In this document: positions 45,466 through 58,300 of the stretch, one piece after another
Numbering within the stretch: position 1 is the first letter of the stretch
Layout: the number at the start of each line of letters is the position of its first letter
Assembly (NCBI GenBank): GCA_950106755.1
Contig: OX467082.1
Location: forward strand, 35,712,001-35,776,000
DNA from: Climacium dendroides
Taxonomy: Eukaryota > Streptophyta > Bryopsida > Hypnales > Climaciaceae
DNA length: 64,000 nt
Direction: 5' to 3'
Translations under genes and position numbers: made by a program
Notes under the pieces: generated by a model
Databases searched by the model: none
Told to the model about the DNA's origin: nothing
Seen by the model: only the letters and a program-made list of their open reading frames with translations

Positions 45466-47737
45466 CTACAAAACAGAACAGATCAGACACCAGGAGTCTC
45501 GTGTGAAAAACAGTTTTGATAAGAAAAGCTGAATAGGTCCTCTTCACTAATTGTGACGCCAGCAAACAGACAAGAGAAACAGAAGGCTACATCATAAACA
45601 ACTTTTTCATAAGCAGAGACAAACCAACAAGAGACCTGCCATCCAACACATTAAGTGAATCCATCACTATAGTCCTCCAATCTAAACTCAGTGAAGATCT
45701 CACTGTCTTCAACGTCCAAGCATATTCTCATAATAATGATCTTTTCAAAGCCATTTTCCGGTTTCCGTTGTTATACTTCCCAAGGAAAGTGTCCAAGTAT
45801 TCTTGCAGAGGACATTAGGACGTTTCGCACATTTCCTAAAGATCAAAAGTACATACTAACTCCCTGAGATTTATGTTCCCTATCCAACCTTCAGGCTTAT
45901 TTACATTCTTATATGCTCAATTATCTGAGTCCTTCAATCATCATTTTCCCTCCCTACCCCGTTCAGTCCTGTCTATTTTGTTCGCAGAAATTTAGCATCC
46001 ATCGATCCTCCACAGCCAACAACTAATGTCAGTCAAAAACTTCATACCGCTCAAGCTGAAACAGCAACAAAGACAGTAATAGATAAAGGTCAATCACTCG
46101 TGAACATCTGCCTAATCACACTACGAATGAAGTATTTCCGACTAAAGCTGGAACCAGAACCAAAAATCTACAGGAATACACACTAATCATCAAACTCCGC
46201 CGATAAAAAACTTCTATTGCATTGGAGAATTCAACAATGACTTACATCATCCGTACACCAATGATCAAAAAGCAGAGGTAGCAATCAGTGAAAAAGAACT
46301 CCCGGCTTTCCAGAAATATAAACTAAAATTGCGCAACAAGATTTCACTCACGATTATGCCAATTGGGAAAACTATAAACAAACTCGTTACACTCACCTGC
46401 CATGACCTGAAATAGTAAAATTCGTTCACTACAAAGAGAAGGCAATCGCATACTTCCAAATTCCCAACCTAAACGAAATGAACCTTAGCAGCATTAAAAA
46501 TTCAACTAAACTCGGGCTGAAACTCCGATCAATACAACTCCGTCGGAATTAAAGCAAACCGCCATTCTCGCACCTAATCGAAATAACAAATTCTAAATTC
46601 AAGAGCTCACAGAGTTTCCAGTAGATAGTATAAAATTGCGAGGAAAAACCAACACGATTACACTCACAATTACGTAAACTACGAACAAATTAGTTACACA
46701 CACCTACCAAACCCTGACCTCGTTAAATTAGTTTTCTAAGAAAAGAAGGCGATCAAGCTACCAATTCCGATATCACACATCCCAACCTAAAAACAAGAAA
46801 AACACAGCAGCAATAAAACTATTCTGCAACTCAGGTTGAAACTCCGATCAATAAAACTTCGCCACCGAAGAAAACTAAACAGTCATCCTCGCGCCAAATC
46901 GAAAAAAACCCAAATAAAAAAATCCACATCTCACGAAGTGCAAAACAATCATACACACAAGACAATCATACCAAAAGCGCATCAATCCTCTGCATAATCG
47001 AACTCCTGCTTCACAAAACTAAACCGCCATTCTTGCACCTAATTTTTAAGAAATAAGAAAATTCAGAGCTCACGGAGCGATCAAATACACAAGACGATCA
47101 TAACACCATACCAAAAGTACCTCAATCCAGTTCACGATCGTGCTCCTGCTTCACTGGAAATTTTTCGAAAAAATGAAATAAGAAAGTCGGCTCAGATATC
47201 GCACCTGTTAATAAGCCTGAAGGCGCCGTGGCAATCTGTGTTTGGCAGCAACACACGCAATTGAAATCAGATGCAGAGCAAAACGTCAACAAGATGACAG
47301 AAGATGCAGAAACAGAAGCGGGCAGGGAAATTCTTCACTTGTTGATAAGACATGCTGCTAAACACGAAACAAGGCTCCGCCATCGCAGGAGCTTGCTCTC
47401 CTTGAAAATGAAAGCTCCACTTCCGTGTGAGCTGATTCTGCTCCACTATCCTAGCCAGACCGCGGCCCAACCTTCCGCCATTTTGGACTTCACCTAAATC
47501 CAAAATGCAGCAACCGACACCACAAATCGTGCTCCACAATGTGGATTGAACTCAAGCTGTAGGAATTGTAAGATACCGCAATAAGACGTGGGACAGACTT
47601 CATCCATTTTCAGGTAACCCTAACCTCATGCGACGATGACGGCCTGACTTACACTTGCTCTGCCGCCCTTCCCCACCTCCTTCTTCTTCTCTTGCACCGA
47701 CTCTACTTCGGCCATCGAAATTCAACTGCGGACTGCC
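45466..47737 (-). promoter_or_regulatory. 5' leader/promoter region of the citrate synthase gene; no other gene seen
   Basis: The sequence just upstream of the first coding exon ends in a splice acceptor (TTTTGTAG before ATATGG), so the leader is split. Two diverged copies of a segment around CACTCAC(G/A)ATTA..ACAAA..GTTACAC lie near 46345-46395 and 46665-46705, each ending CACCTGCC / CACCTACC. The leader probably begins before about 47220. ORFs at 47228-47539 occur on both strands and have no family features. The region up to 47737 may also hold the promoter of the plus-strand gene that starts next. Confidence 0.45.
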
Positions 47738-47791
47738 GTGTACATGCTCCAAATTTCTCGAATAGAGCTAGTTGTGGATATTTTGCTGAAG

Positions 47792-50700
47792 ATGGCGGAG
47801 AGGGTCCTGAGGTCGAGGAGCGCGCAACGAGGGGAAACTTCTGGCGGTGAAGCGGAGAAGACTGCTCCCAGCGTGCTAGCAAAGGACGGCGAAGCGGAGA
47901 AGACTGCTCCCAGCGTACTATCAGAGGTAAGTGGGATCGATGATGCGCAAAGTCTATTGCCCTGAGGTTACAGTCTCGGGATCGAGAGGGCTCTCTCGGA
48001 GAGTTGGGCACGGACAACCATGTCTTCTAAAAAGTATGTAGGTTCATGATTGCGCGAAGTCCGCTGCCCTGAGGATACCGTCTCGGGACCGAGAGGGCTC
48101 TCTCGGAGAGTTGGGCACGCACAACCATGTCTTCTAAAAAGTATGTAGGTTCATGATTGCGCGAAGTCCGCTGCCCTGAGGATACCGTCTCGGGACCGAG
48201 AGGGCTCTCTCGGGGAGTCTGTCACGGACAACCCTGTCTCGTGAAAAGTATTTGGGTTCATTATTGCGCAAAGTCTGTTGCCTTGAGGTTACCGTCTCGG
48301 GACCGAGAGGGCTCTCTCGGGGAGTCAGATACGGACAACCCTGTCTCGTGAAATGTCCTTCTCAAAATATAAAGAACCTTTGATAGAGCTACATGATTGG
48401 TTTCGGTGCATTGGGATATAGTAACAAATTCTTTTTAAGCTTCTAGTTGCGAAATGCTCGAAGGTAGGAGACAGTAAAGTATCCTCTCGGTCTAGAGAAG
48501 GCTCTCTCTAGGGGTCTGCCTCAACGCACACTCTCTTTTGCATTTGTCTATGAGATGTGAGGTCTTAGATGAGAGCCTTGTCATAGCGTCAAATGTAGCA
48601 CAATATTGATGATCGGAGCTTCATATACAACATCATAAAAATTAATTCTCAATCTGATTTCAGTCCATGCGTAAACACTAATGACCATCCAATACCGTCT
48701 CGGGACCGAGAGGCCTTTCTCGGGAGGCCTAGTTTCGGAGAATGTCTCTTGTCTGATTAATTTCGAAGATTCTAGCTAAGGTGGAGCTTTGAAGGTGCTG
48801 AATGCTTGGGTTGTGAACGTCATTGGAGCTTCACTAGATGTTTATGGATTTATTTGGATCATTATCTTGAGCTTGAAAAGTGATTATTGTTAGTTTGAAG
48901 CCTTGATATGTGCAAAGGGTAGTATCCTTTGGATACCCTCTCGGGCCCGAGAGGCCTCTTTCGGAGAAGACTATTTGAAACACCTGATATTTGCATTTGT
49001 CCATGATAATCACAAATAGGCCAATGATTTGTTTTGGATTGTGTTGTAGGTTGAAGCTCTAGTGGCCGAGGAACATCCAGTACTACTTATTGATGTGGTA
49101 CCTGAAGCAATGGTGCATGATGGACGCCCCGAAGACTCAGAAGTAATGCCAATTTCTCACCAAGTGTCTGGATCTATATTGCAAGAGGGTAGTCTCCAAC
49201 CGGAGATTATTTCCGATGATGAGTTAGAGGACTATGAGATTCAAGGAGTGCCCAAGGATGCAATGGAAGATGACATCAGGCGGTCCCAAAAGCTTGACAC
49301 TGTGTCCATCCTTCATGGATTGAGATTGACGTCTAATGATACTTCTCGGATGAAAATTCCTTTATGTAGATTGGTTCCGATGCCAATGGTGCGACCTACT
49401 CTTGCTTGTGACTTGACTTTGCTAGAAAATCAATTCAGTGGAGGTTACGAGGAAGGAGCTAGAGTCTTCTATGTTTCTATATCAAACGAAGATGGCCAGA
49501 GTGGTGTTTTCACACCTGCCGAGAAGGACGAGTGGGGACCAATTTGGAATGAAATCAACCATGATTTCAACACTTACCTCATGTCACAGGCAGCATTGCG
49601 ACATTTGGTGGATCACAAGTTTTACGTATGCGATGGAAATCATAGAAGAATTGCATGGATGAATCACATTATGCGATTGCATGCAACAGAGAAAATATGG
49701 CACATCTCTGTGGATTCAATCGTTTTAGACACACGGAATCGAATCGGTTTGACGATGCAGGCTATGCATGATATTAATATGTGAGTGTTCCATTCTCCAC
49801 TATGCTTTCATTTTTATGATGTACTCAAATTCTATGAATTGTAATATGATATAATATGATTTTATCCCATGGTGTGATAGGCAAACAGAGAGTTATCATG
49901 TGAAGACCAATCTCGTACACACGTTATATCGAGTTCAGAAGTATGGTGTCATGGACATTGAGAAGTTTAAAGAACTTCTATCACCGGAAGATGTGAACAC
50001 CTGTTTGATGGTTACCCGGTCTAAGTGGTACTCTATGTCCCTCGAAGTCTTCACATCATTCATTTTCAAGATATTACTTCCACCATATTTTTGTATTGAT
50101 TTCAAGTGTTTTTATATGAATTTTTATATGTCGATATAAAAATGTTTATGTTTATGTTCTTTTCGTGTCTATTTGCAATTTTGTAGCAAGACATATCTGC
50201 AGCAGCCGATATTGCTGTTCGTAAATACAAAGAGGACACTCCTTGTGAAGAGGTGACGTCAGATGGTGTTGCAGCCGCAATGAGGAGCTCTATCAAGGAT
50301 TCCACCGAGAAGTTTTATAAAAAAATGTCAAAGATGGTGGCTGTTGCTAATCCGGCTTTGGGAAAAGACTGGCTTCTTGAGGTATGCCTAAACCATCATT
50401 GATCAAATCTGCTCATATCTTCATACATGATGTATATTGAGTTCTAATTCTCATGCATTGCATTCTTGCAGATCCAAAGGCATTGGAACCTTTTTGCAAC
50501 TCCGGAATTAACCTTAGAAAAATTACAAATGATAGCCACATCCTCTACAAGTGCGGAAAACAAGATTAAGTGGCTCAAGTGGATGAATGCATCCGGTCCT
50601 ACTAGAGAGGCCCGACGCTTTCCTTCTCGTCCTGTCAATGAAGAGAAATTACTGATTTTTTTGGCAAAGGCTTCTTGGTATGCTGGGGTAAGTTTTCTTT

Positions 50701-53452
50701 TGATAAATGTTTAATTATATTTTATTTCAATATCCTTCAATTATATTAGTATGATTGTGTATAACGTACAGGAATGACCTAAAATTGATGTCTAACTTTG
50801 TATTTAGATGGAAGAGGCATCATGCGAAATGTTCGACAACATTGTTCAATCTGACAATATTCCAATCAACATGTCCGTTCCTGCCGAGCCAGAATCATTG
50901 ATGGAGTATATTGAAGGTTGGAGAATGAAACTTTGGGAGACAGCTTATACAGGTGTTTTCAAGGGAGGAGATACTTTTAAAAAATCCGATAATTTCAAAG
51001 AGTTCAAAGGAGCTATGCTCGCTGTCAAGCGCTTGATATATAGGTTTGAAAACTTGCCATTTTACTTACTTATGTTTTGAGGCTGATGTTATAGATTACA
51101 GGCACATCTAGATGAACTAGCTAGTAGGACGTCAAATTGTAGCTTAACCAATGTAGCTTTCATTGTTTAATGTAGTTCTTGTCTTTCATATTCTTGGAAT
51201 AATTATGTTGGAATCTCTATGGACTTTATATACTATTTTATTTAGGTAATTGATTTTGAATTTAATATGAATAGGTATTTCAAGTTTGAGTTGTACGCCA
51301 AGAAAGCTATCGAGAAGAAGGATTTGCCACCTTTTCTTACAACATGGTTAGATAGATCATCATCGGATTGTATGTTCTCGGCTTATCAGCTACGAAATTG
51401 GACGACTCCACATCTCCAAGCTTGCCCATGGTACTTGGAATGCAATATAGGATGTACTCCTGCTGAAGAAGAAGCTCTCTTCAAGACATTGACAGAGAAT
51501 GCTATTACGGAGCCGGAGTTCGATGAATTTGCTGGATTGGACCCGGAGGCCAAAGCCAAAGCTATAATCAGACGAGAAGTAGCTGACAAGAAAAAAGTGG
51601 ATCGATTGGAGGAGACAAAGAAGCGGATGGAAGAGAACAAGAAGAAGCGCTTGGCCAAGAAGGTTGATAGAGAAGAGGAGAAGTCCAAGAAAAAAGGCAC
51701 AAAACGAAAGGCAGAGGAGTCGGTGCATGAACCAGCAACAAGTGGCATTGGAATGAAAGATACTTCATCCGGATTTTCCCTCACACAGGATCTTTTAGTA
51801 CATGGTCTGACAACAACCATTCAAAATTTTGGCCCTATACCTGATATTGACGAGTGCATTCTCAACTTATCGGTGGAGAGTCTCCCGAGTGATAATAAGG
51901 CCTTTGATGCTGTCTTGACATTCTTAGACATGGTAAGTTTCTATTTCGTATACTTTTAATATTGTGTTCCAATTTGTTGTTAAGTAGTTTCCAAATTCAA
52001 TTAGAAGTCAAATGTGCTTTATTACATATTATTTTAGTTTCTTATTCATTTGGAACTAACGATATTTAAACATTAATGTCTTCTACAGCATTCTAGCGAT
52101 AAGGATAGATATTTTGATGGTATGTTAAACACGAAGCAGGCGGTGGACCTCATCATCGTGGATGTCCCCGAAGGCCTTCATGTTCCAACCGTTTCAGCTC
52201 CGCCGAGCCCTATTCCAGAATGGAATGAGTTCAAAAAAGATTCATTGGTTCCTATTTTTGACTTTGCTCAGGAATATCTGCATGACAAGGGGGGCCTTCT
52301 TATCATGTATCCAGCAGCTTCTGTTCGTCACAGAAGCTTTCTTCTTGGTTGTTGTGAAACCTACGGATTTAGAATAATCATGACATGGTTAGGGATGAAT
52401 CATCTGCATTTGACATCACCAGCCGATCCAAAGAAGACGGTATGATTAATCGTAACTTCATATTTTATTTCCTTTGATTTACAATTGATTTGCATTTGTG
52501 CTACTTTCTAACTTCTGAATTTTTGCAGACGATGCGATTTTCTATCTCTCTTCTTGTGAGGGAATCTGGGCCAAAGACTGATATTGATTTTCCATTCCAA
52601 CATGTTCCTTCCCATGAAGAGGTAGGTGTCAATATTGCTTGTGATGACATCTTGCAAAACTTTTGCAACCGCGATGATGTAACCATGAATGGAGACATTC
52701 CGTGGCGAGGTCCTCGGGAAAAATCTCGACACTTCATGCAAATGCTTATAGAAGGGCTATCACAACCAGGCGACGTTGTTGTTGATTGCGCAGCAGCTAC
52801 AGGTAATTCCTTCTTTGAATTTAGTAATTGTGGGACTCTTATGTAATTTGAAATGTGTTCATACTATATTTTTCTTATCTGTGTTTGGTTCATTTCAGGT
52901 TCAACTATTCAAGCATGTCGTGCAACTCGACGACATATACTAGCCTTTGAGGAGGATAAATTGATATTTGATGCCCTCATTGCACCTGTCATGCGCAAAA
53001 CTATGGTACCTCCCGAACCAACCCAATCAACTCCTTCAACATTTGACGTGGATGAAGAAGTGGTTGTTCCTGATCGTATCGTGAAGACAGCCCGATTTAG
53101 TAAGTAAGTCTATCTTGCTATTGATGCATTTTTTGTTATATAATCAATTTGGGAATTTTTGTCTAATTTCCTGTTTCTTTGGATTTAAAGGCAAGCCCAA
53201 AAAGTGAGGAACTTCCAGCATGTGCCTTTTTTTGGAAGACCAGGATTTTTTCCAAGTCCTCCCAAATCTTTTCACCTACCTGTGTATGCTGAGGCGTTGT
53301 CACGAGACTTTGTGGCAATGGATCCAAATCCAACTTCACGAGTACGTTCAGTGCAACCTCGAGCTTTAGAATTTATAGATGATTATGCAATAGAGACAGA
53401 TTTGGATTCATCGGCTACAGAGGATAGTTCAACGTCGAATAGCTCTATTTGA
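47792..53452 (+). CDS. ParB/Srx-like domain fused to an N4/N6 DNA-methyltransferase fold (11 exons, about 1142 residues)
   Basis: Exons: 47792-47926, 49050-49780, 49881-50046, 50187-50381, 50472-50687, 50808-51043, 51275-51932, 52089-52439, 52529-52802, 52899-53103, 53191-53452. All phases agree and the total is divisible by three; the end of exon 3 is the least certain. The start is ATG in AAGATGGCG; an in-frame ATG at 47738 is possible. Residues about 150-280 form a ParB/Srx-like unit with CDGNHRRIAWM near 240. A Lys/Glu-rich basic coil (exon 7) may act as nuclear signal. The C-terminal third has the beta-class order: motif IV region LIIVDVPEG (about residue 804, where active enzymes have DPPY or DPPW), GGLLIMYP, then WRGPREKSRHF and motif I GDVVVDCAAATGSTIQAC..FEED. 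Phage ParB-methylase fusions have this architecture. The altered motif IV may mean loss of catalysis. It lies 1.9 kb before a MULE transposase on the same strand. Confidence 0.75.
47941..48360 (+). repeat. Tandem array of four 107-bp units with a palindromic core, in intron 1
   Basis: Units start at 47941, 48047, 48154 and 48261 (period 106-107). Each has TGCGC(G/A)AAGT(C)..CTGAGG, then a palindromic core TCTCGGG(A)CCGAGA (47974-47987, 48081-48094, 48188-48201, 48295-48308), then a second CTCTCGG(A/G)GAG motif and a 3' part ending GTAGGTTCA or TGGGTTCA. The core has arms TCTCGG and CCGAGA around two central bases. The units differ by a few substitutions, and the cores of units 2-4 are identical. 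Confidence 0.9.
48483..48954 (+). repeat. Dispersed single palindromes of the same family, rest of intron 1
   Basis: Three further cores follow the array: a decayed one at 48483-48500 (CCTCTCGGTCTAGAGAAGG-like), an exact core at 48698-48711, and CCTCTCGGGCCCGAGAGG at 48937-48954, which is a perfect 18-base palindrome. The two at 48483 and 48698 are followed by CTCTCTC or CTTTCTCGGGAG. They sit in otherwise ordinary intron sequence. Confidence 0.85.
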
Positions 53453-53840
53453 TGTATTGTATACACTACATCACTGTTATTGGGTGCTTAGCATTGACCT
53501 CATGATGTTGTCTTCATTTTTTTGGTCATTGATGCTTTGATTACTTTCAATGTCAAACTCGGATTCTACATTTTTGAAATGGATGCATTATTTATACATA
53601 TAATTGCACTAGTATAGAGAATTTTGTTCAACTCTATATCATATATAAGGCCTATTAGTACTCTGTGTTCATATGAAATAATTGTATTACTCAGAATTCT
53701 CAATTTGTCATGGGGCTTCTCGTGTGTAATGATATTTCAATGATGTATTATTCAAACTTAATGACCTACAATTAGATTGGTCTGAAAGGTTTTCTCCATT
53801 GCATTCAATTTGTAAAGACCTAATGAAACCAAGTTAATTA

Positions 53841-54060
53841 TTGGGGATAGGGCGTATGCCCCCCTCTCGGCACCGAGAGGCTCCTCGGGGCACCCCCAGT
53901 ATGCGACACGAGCGGGACCATGACGAGCACCAGTCAGGGTTCCCGAACTCAAATAAAAAAAATTGGGGACAGGGCGTATGCCCCCATCCCCTCCTAGATG
54001 CCTCTCGGCACCGAGAGGTTCCTCGGGGCACCCGCAGTATGCGACTTGACCAGGACCACG
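53841..54060 (+). repeat. Two direct repeats with CCTCTCGG-CA-CCGAGAGG palindromes, between the two genes
   Basis: Two copies of a unit (about 53841-53935 and 53963-54060) share TTGGGGA(T/C)AGGGCGTATGCC, a perfect 8-base-arm palindrome (53863-53880 and 54001-54018), then TCCTCGGGGCACCC and GCAGTATGCGAC-like text. They lie about 400 bases after the stop of the ParB-methyltransferase gene and 1.3 kb before the transposase start. Small ORFs across them on both strands are by-products. Confidence 0.88.
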
Positions 54061-55369
54061 ACGAATACCAACATAGGGTTCACAAGAATGATATAAAAAT
54101 TCATGTTTGGACATTACCTAGGAGTTTCGGATTGAAGGTGTACGATTGGATCTCTTTGTTTGGGTCTCTTAGTTTGGAGTCGCACGATTAGGTCTTGTAG
54201 TTGGGAGGGTTGGATTTCTAGTTCGGAACAAACTTGTGTGGTGTTCTAGATTGGGCATGTGGAGGTTTATTATATATTATTTTACATTTTCAGAATTATC
54301 GTATTCTTGAATTAAATTGGTGAATCTCAGTTGTACTTCAAGGCTTATGTGAATTGTAAAATTGAATTCGGTATTTGGAATTATTGTTGGAATAGAATAC
54401 ATCTAACTATAATCATTAGGCAGGAACTACTGCTTCATTGTCAGTGTATGATCCCCTATAACGTTGGTATAGTTCCTAGTCTTCATGTATTTTGGAATTT
54501 TCCTGTTGCAACTGGAAGACATGTTATATGTTTCCTATTAATAAGTGCTTTGTGATTTCTGGTCGTCTTACTCTCCATATTCTTTCTGAAGTGGATTTAT
54601 GATTTTAATACCATTGTCCTATTAGCTTTAAAGTGGAGGTGTTTGTGGGCATTTAATAAACTTCTTCTCCAATATAAATTCCCATTGCCACATGGTGAGC
54701 AAGTTATCAATAACAAAAAATTGTGCTAGGTAATATTTTCGTACAAGACATTATCAATTCAAACGTCTAGCATCCATCACTGGACATTGCGATCTACTAG
54801 ACACTACAATCTAACTGACACTATATACTTCCAGACACAATCTGCCGTGATGATTAAAACCCTGATCTCGTTGAATGTATGAGCACCACATTACCAAACT
54901 CCTGAACTGAGCTCCCTGACTCATATTGCACCGGCTTCTTCATCGTACTTGTTCTCATAATCATTGGTGGTTATTTTCCTTCTTTTCGTCAGTCATTAAA
55001 GCCAATGACCGTCATGATTGTTGCCGTTGATATACAAATCTAGTCTAAAATATTAAATGGTTGATTCTCATTGAAATGAAATATTGTACTTTTAATGTTA
55101 GTTATTGCTGAGAGCGCCAAGTGAACATCTCTTAATCTTGCATTCTATTTTTGTATATTTGCACGGATTTCATTTATTACAACTCTAGCGGTCCTCCCTA
55201 CATTCTCAGCGGATTTACGTGTTCTAGAGGGTGTTTCGGTTAATACCAAAGCAACTGAAGCAGTGACACTCAGGTTCACTGAGTTCCTTGTCATATGATT
55301 ATTGTAGCTTGTGTGGTATGCGATTGATGCAGTTTTGTGCTTCAGAAGTAGAGTGCATGAAGCGTCTAA
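54061..55369 (+). other. Intergenic region upstream of the transposase
   Basis: No exon can be supported. The last few hundred bases before 55370 are likely promoter and leader. The small ORF on the minus strand at 55145-55411 overlaps the transposase start and has no family features. Confidence 0.4.
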
Positions 55370-58300
55370 ATGGAATACAATCAAATGGCAACTGTTAGGG
55401 CAAATGGTCAAGGGGTTCCAATTTCTTTTCCGATTGGTGATTTGGGATACGCTGTTGTAAGTTCCTCTCGACTAAGTGCTCGCTTTCTTCTTACTGAAAA
55501 CTCGTTAGATATTGATGAGGAAGTTTTTGATAGTTCAAGTGGTGAACTCACGCATACTATAGGTCAAGAGCCGATTGTCTCTTCCCCACTGAGGCAGTGG
55601 CATCTGCATCCGGGTAGGTATTTAGCATATGGCTTATCCAAATCCATGGTTGGAGTACCAACTCTAGAAGGTACCACTAGAATATCTAGCACTAGTACTT
55701 TTGAGACAGCGTTGCTTAACACTGTAAAGATCGAGCCAAGTGTTGAGGTCATTGCCATTGACAGTGATGATTCTGATGGTTCGTCGCCACCCTATAAAGT
55801 TCTACGACCAACTCTGTCTTTAGGAGTTCATAGGGCATCCTCATCTATCTCGCCTACTCCAGTCTTAGGGACACCATCCTCAACTTCTCGTGGATCCTCT
55901 ATTATTTCATGTCTACAGAAGTTGTGCTACGCCAAAGGTTCTAGGAATCCGTTTAAGAAGGTCGATTGGAACTCAATTAGAGTCTGTGTAGTCCAATTTG
56001 TTCCACCTTTGTTCAATGGTGATGTGATATTTGAATTACCACCCGTCGGAGATGTTTCGGGAATTAACAGTCAAGCTAAGCTTCTCACCGGAATGGAGAA
56101 ACGCTACGATGGTCACGTTTGGACAAATCTTCATACGACAAATATAAAGAATGCAGATGGTCTGACATTTCGGTTGGCATCTTGCGTGGGCCACCTACGA
56201 TGCGACAACCCGAGTTGTGACTACCTAACTCGAAAGCACCGTGTAGCTCTTATCAACGAGACTGAATGGGATGGTTGTTCTCCTGCTCCATTTGAGGTTT
56301 GTGCCATTCCTCCTATTGGTTCCACTATCACATGCAAGATTTGTGCGACTGCTCCATCGTGTATTGGTAGTTGTCTTGCGAAAATATATTATGTAGTTGG
56401 GTCACAGGACATGACTCGGGCTTGTGTTCATTTCGGTATTCACAACCACCCTGTGAAAGATGGAGACTGCCGGGACTCCAAGGAGAGAACTCGGTCCTTG
56501 ATATCAGATCAAGTTGAGCGGAACCCCTCTGGAACAAATTCCGCTATTGTCTTGGAGGCTAGCAAGGAGTTCCTTGGAGAGATGCTACTTCGAGCCGAAG
56601 GAGCTACGCCTACCCCATTCGGATTACAAGAATTAATGCCTGTTTTGGAGAAATGCAAATTCATGAGTTCCCCAAGTATTCGCAATGAAGTTAGTACATT
56701 CAAGTACTTCCGCCGCTTTGGAGTCATGGACAGCATCACAAAGCTTCGTGGCTGCAGCAATTGGGCTTTTGTACAAGAAAACAAATTCCCTGGACAGGGA
56801 TCTGACTCTGACAAAGTCTTCGTGTTCAAAATGTCGGAGGTTGGCCCTGGAAGTGGCGTAGACTTGGTATCACGTATGCAACCTGGTGGTGACCTTGAGG
56901 ACGCATGGATCATGTTTGATCATGTTAGGCGAGTGAAGCTCTGGACTACAATTGCGTGTCATGTTTATGACACAACCTATTGCCGAGTTATGACTATTGC
57001 GGTTTGCGATATGCAATCAGAAGATGTAGTTGCCCAATGCGACTTCTGGAAAAACTTAAACGTCGTGATGGGTAGACATGGAAACACCTTGCCCTATTTT
57101 AAAGGCTTCATGGCTGATTCGGCACAAGCAAACTGGAATGCGGTGCGCATTGTTTACGGAAGTGGTGACCCAACAGAGCCCATGCCCAATCGAGAACGTA
57201 CATGTTTATTTCATTGGACTCAGTCAATGGAGAAACACACGAAAGCAGACATTCGCAGTGACCTTCAAGACCAACATCGAAAGTTATGCAAACAATATAA
57301 GGATGCAAATTCCTTAGCACAGGCAGAGATTAGGTTTCATGCAATTCGAACGTGGTGGCATTCATCTGGAGCCACAACCGAAGAAGGGCTTCGCCGTTTG
57401 GAGTTGTGGTTAGCATTTTGGCACTTCCGGTATAGACAATGGGGAGCATTCATGGACACTGTAAGATTCTTAATCATCCTATCCTTCATTTGTTTGTTTT
57501 GCCAAGCTAGGATTCAGATTTTTAGGTTATCTTACATCATTGCTATTCGTTTCTTCCATGAATGCTTCCTGTCTTCAATTATTGAAGTACTTCATGTAAC
57601 AACCCTGCCCTGTAGACGTTCAATCAAGGAAAGAGTGGTACTCTTTATTTGTAATAGTTTTAATCCATGCTCCACAAAACAGGGACTCACTGAAGATGAA
57701 CTCGGGCTTGTTCCTACTTGCAACCTCGCGGAGACCGTACATAACAAATGGTTGCAACAATCTGGAAAACGTGGCTCTGATTTGTATGTCGCCACTGTGG
57801 ATGACTATGTTCGGGCGTTCATGCAAATGGTTAGATATTACCAGTTTCTAAAAGGTGAGAAGCCGGGAACTGGTCCAGGAAAAGAAGAGCTCTTGCTTCG
57901 TGTAGCACAGAGATATGCCCAACGTACCGGTAATCCGAAAGGATTGAATGATGCCATGGCATCTGTACCAGGTGTTCAAGAGTACTGCACTAGGAAGCCC
58001 CATTTGGAAGGCGAGGAAGTTTTTGGATCTGAGAAGCGAATGCCCAATCTTCCACCTGGTTCTGAATATGATTCACATCGTCCCGACAAAGTGAATTTCT
58101 CTCGACCCCGTATTGGAACAAGGGCCACCCCTGCACCCACATCGGTCATTTCCTTGGATCGGATTTCTGAAGAATCATGGCCTGTGACGCATGAAGATTA
58201 TCCGGATTTGTTGGAATCACCTAAGACAAGGTCAATTCCTTCAACTGAGGTGGCCTCCCATGTGAGGACTGTTCAAGAAATAGTTTGTGATGAGTCTGAA

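Noticed and set aside
47228..47539. Paired ORFs on both strands before the methyltransferase gene
   Set aside because: Mutual antisense shadows in leader DNA of the citrate synthase gene; no recognised domain.
47941..48360. Tandem 107-bp units considered as a CRISPR-like array
   Set aside because: The units are near-identical along their full length, with no unique spacers, in a plant intron. This is a tandem repeat with a palindromic core.
53841..54191. ORFs of 65-118 codons across the intergenic palindrome repeats
   Set aside because: They exist on both strands of a direct repeat and have no start context or homology.
55145..55411. Minus-strand ORF overlapping the transposase start
   Set aside because: Shadow of the leader and first codons of the transposase; no family features.
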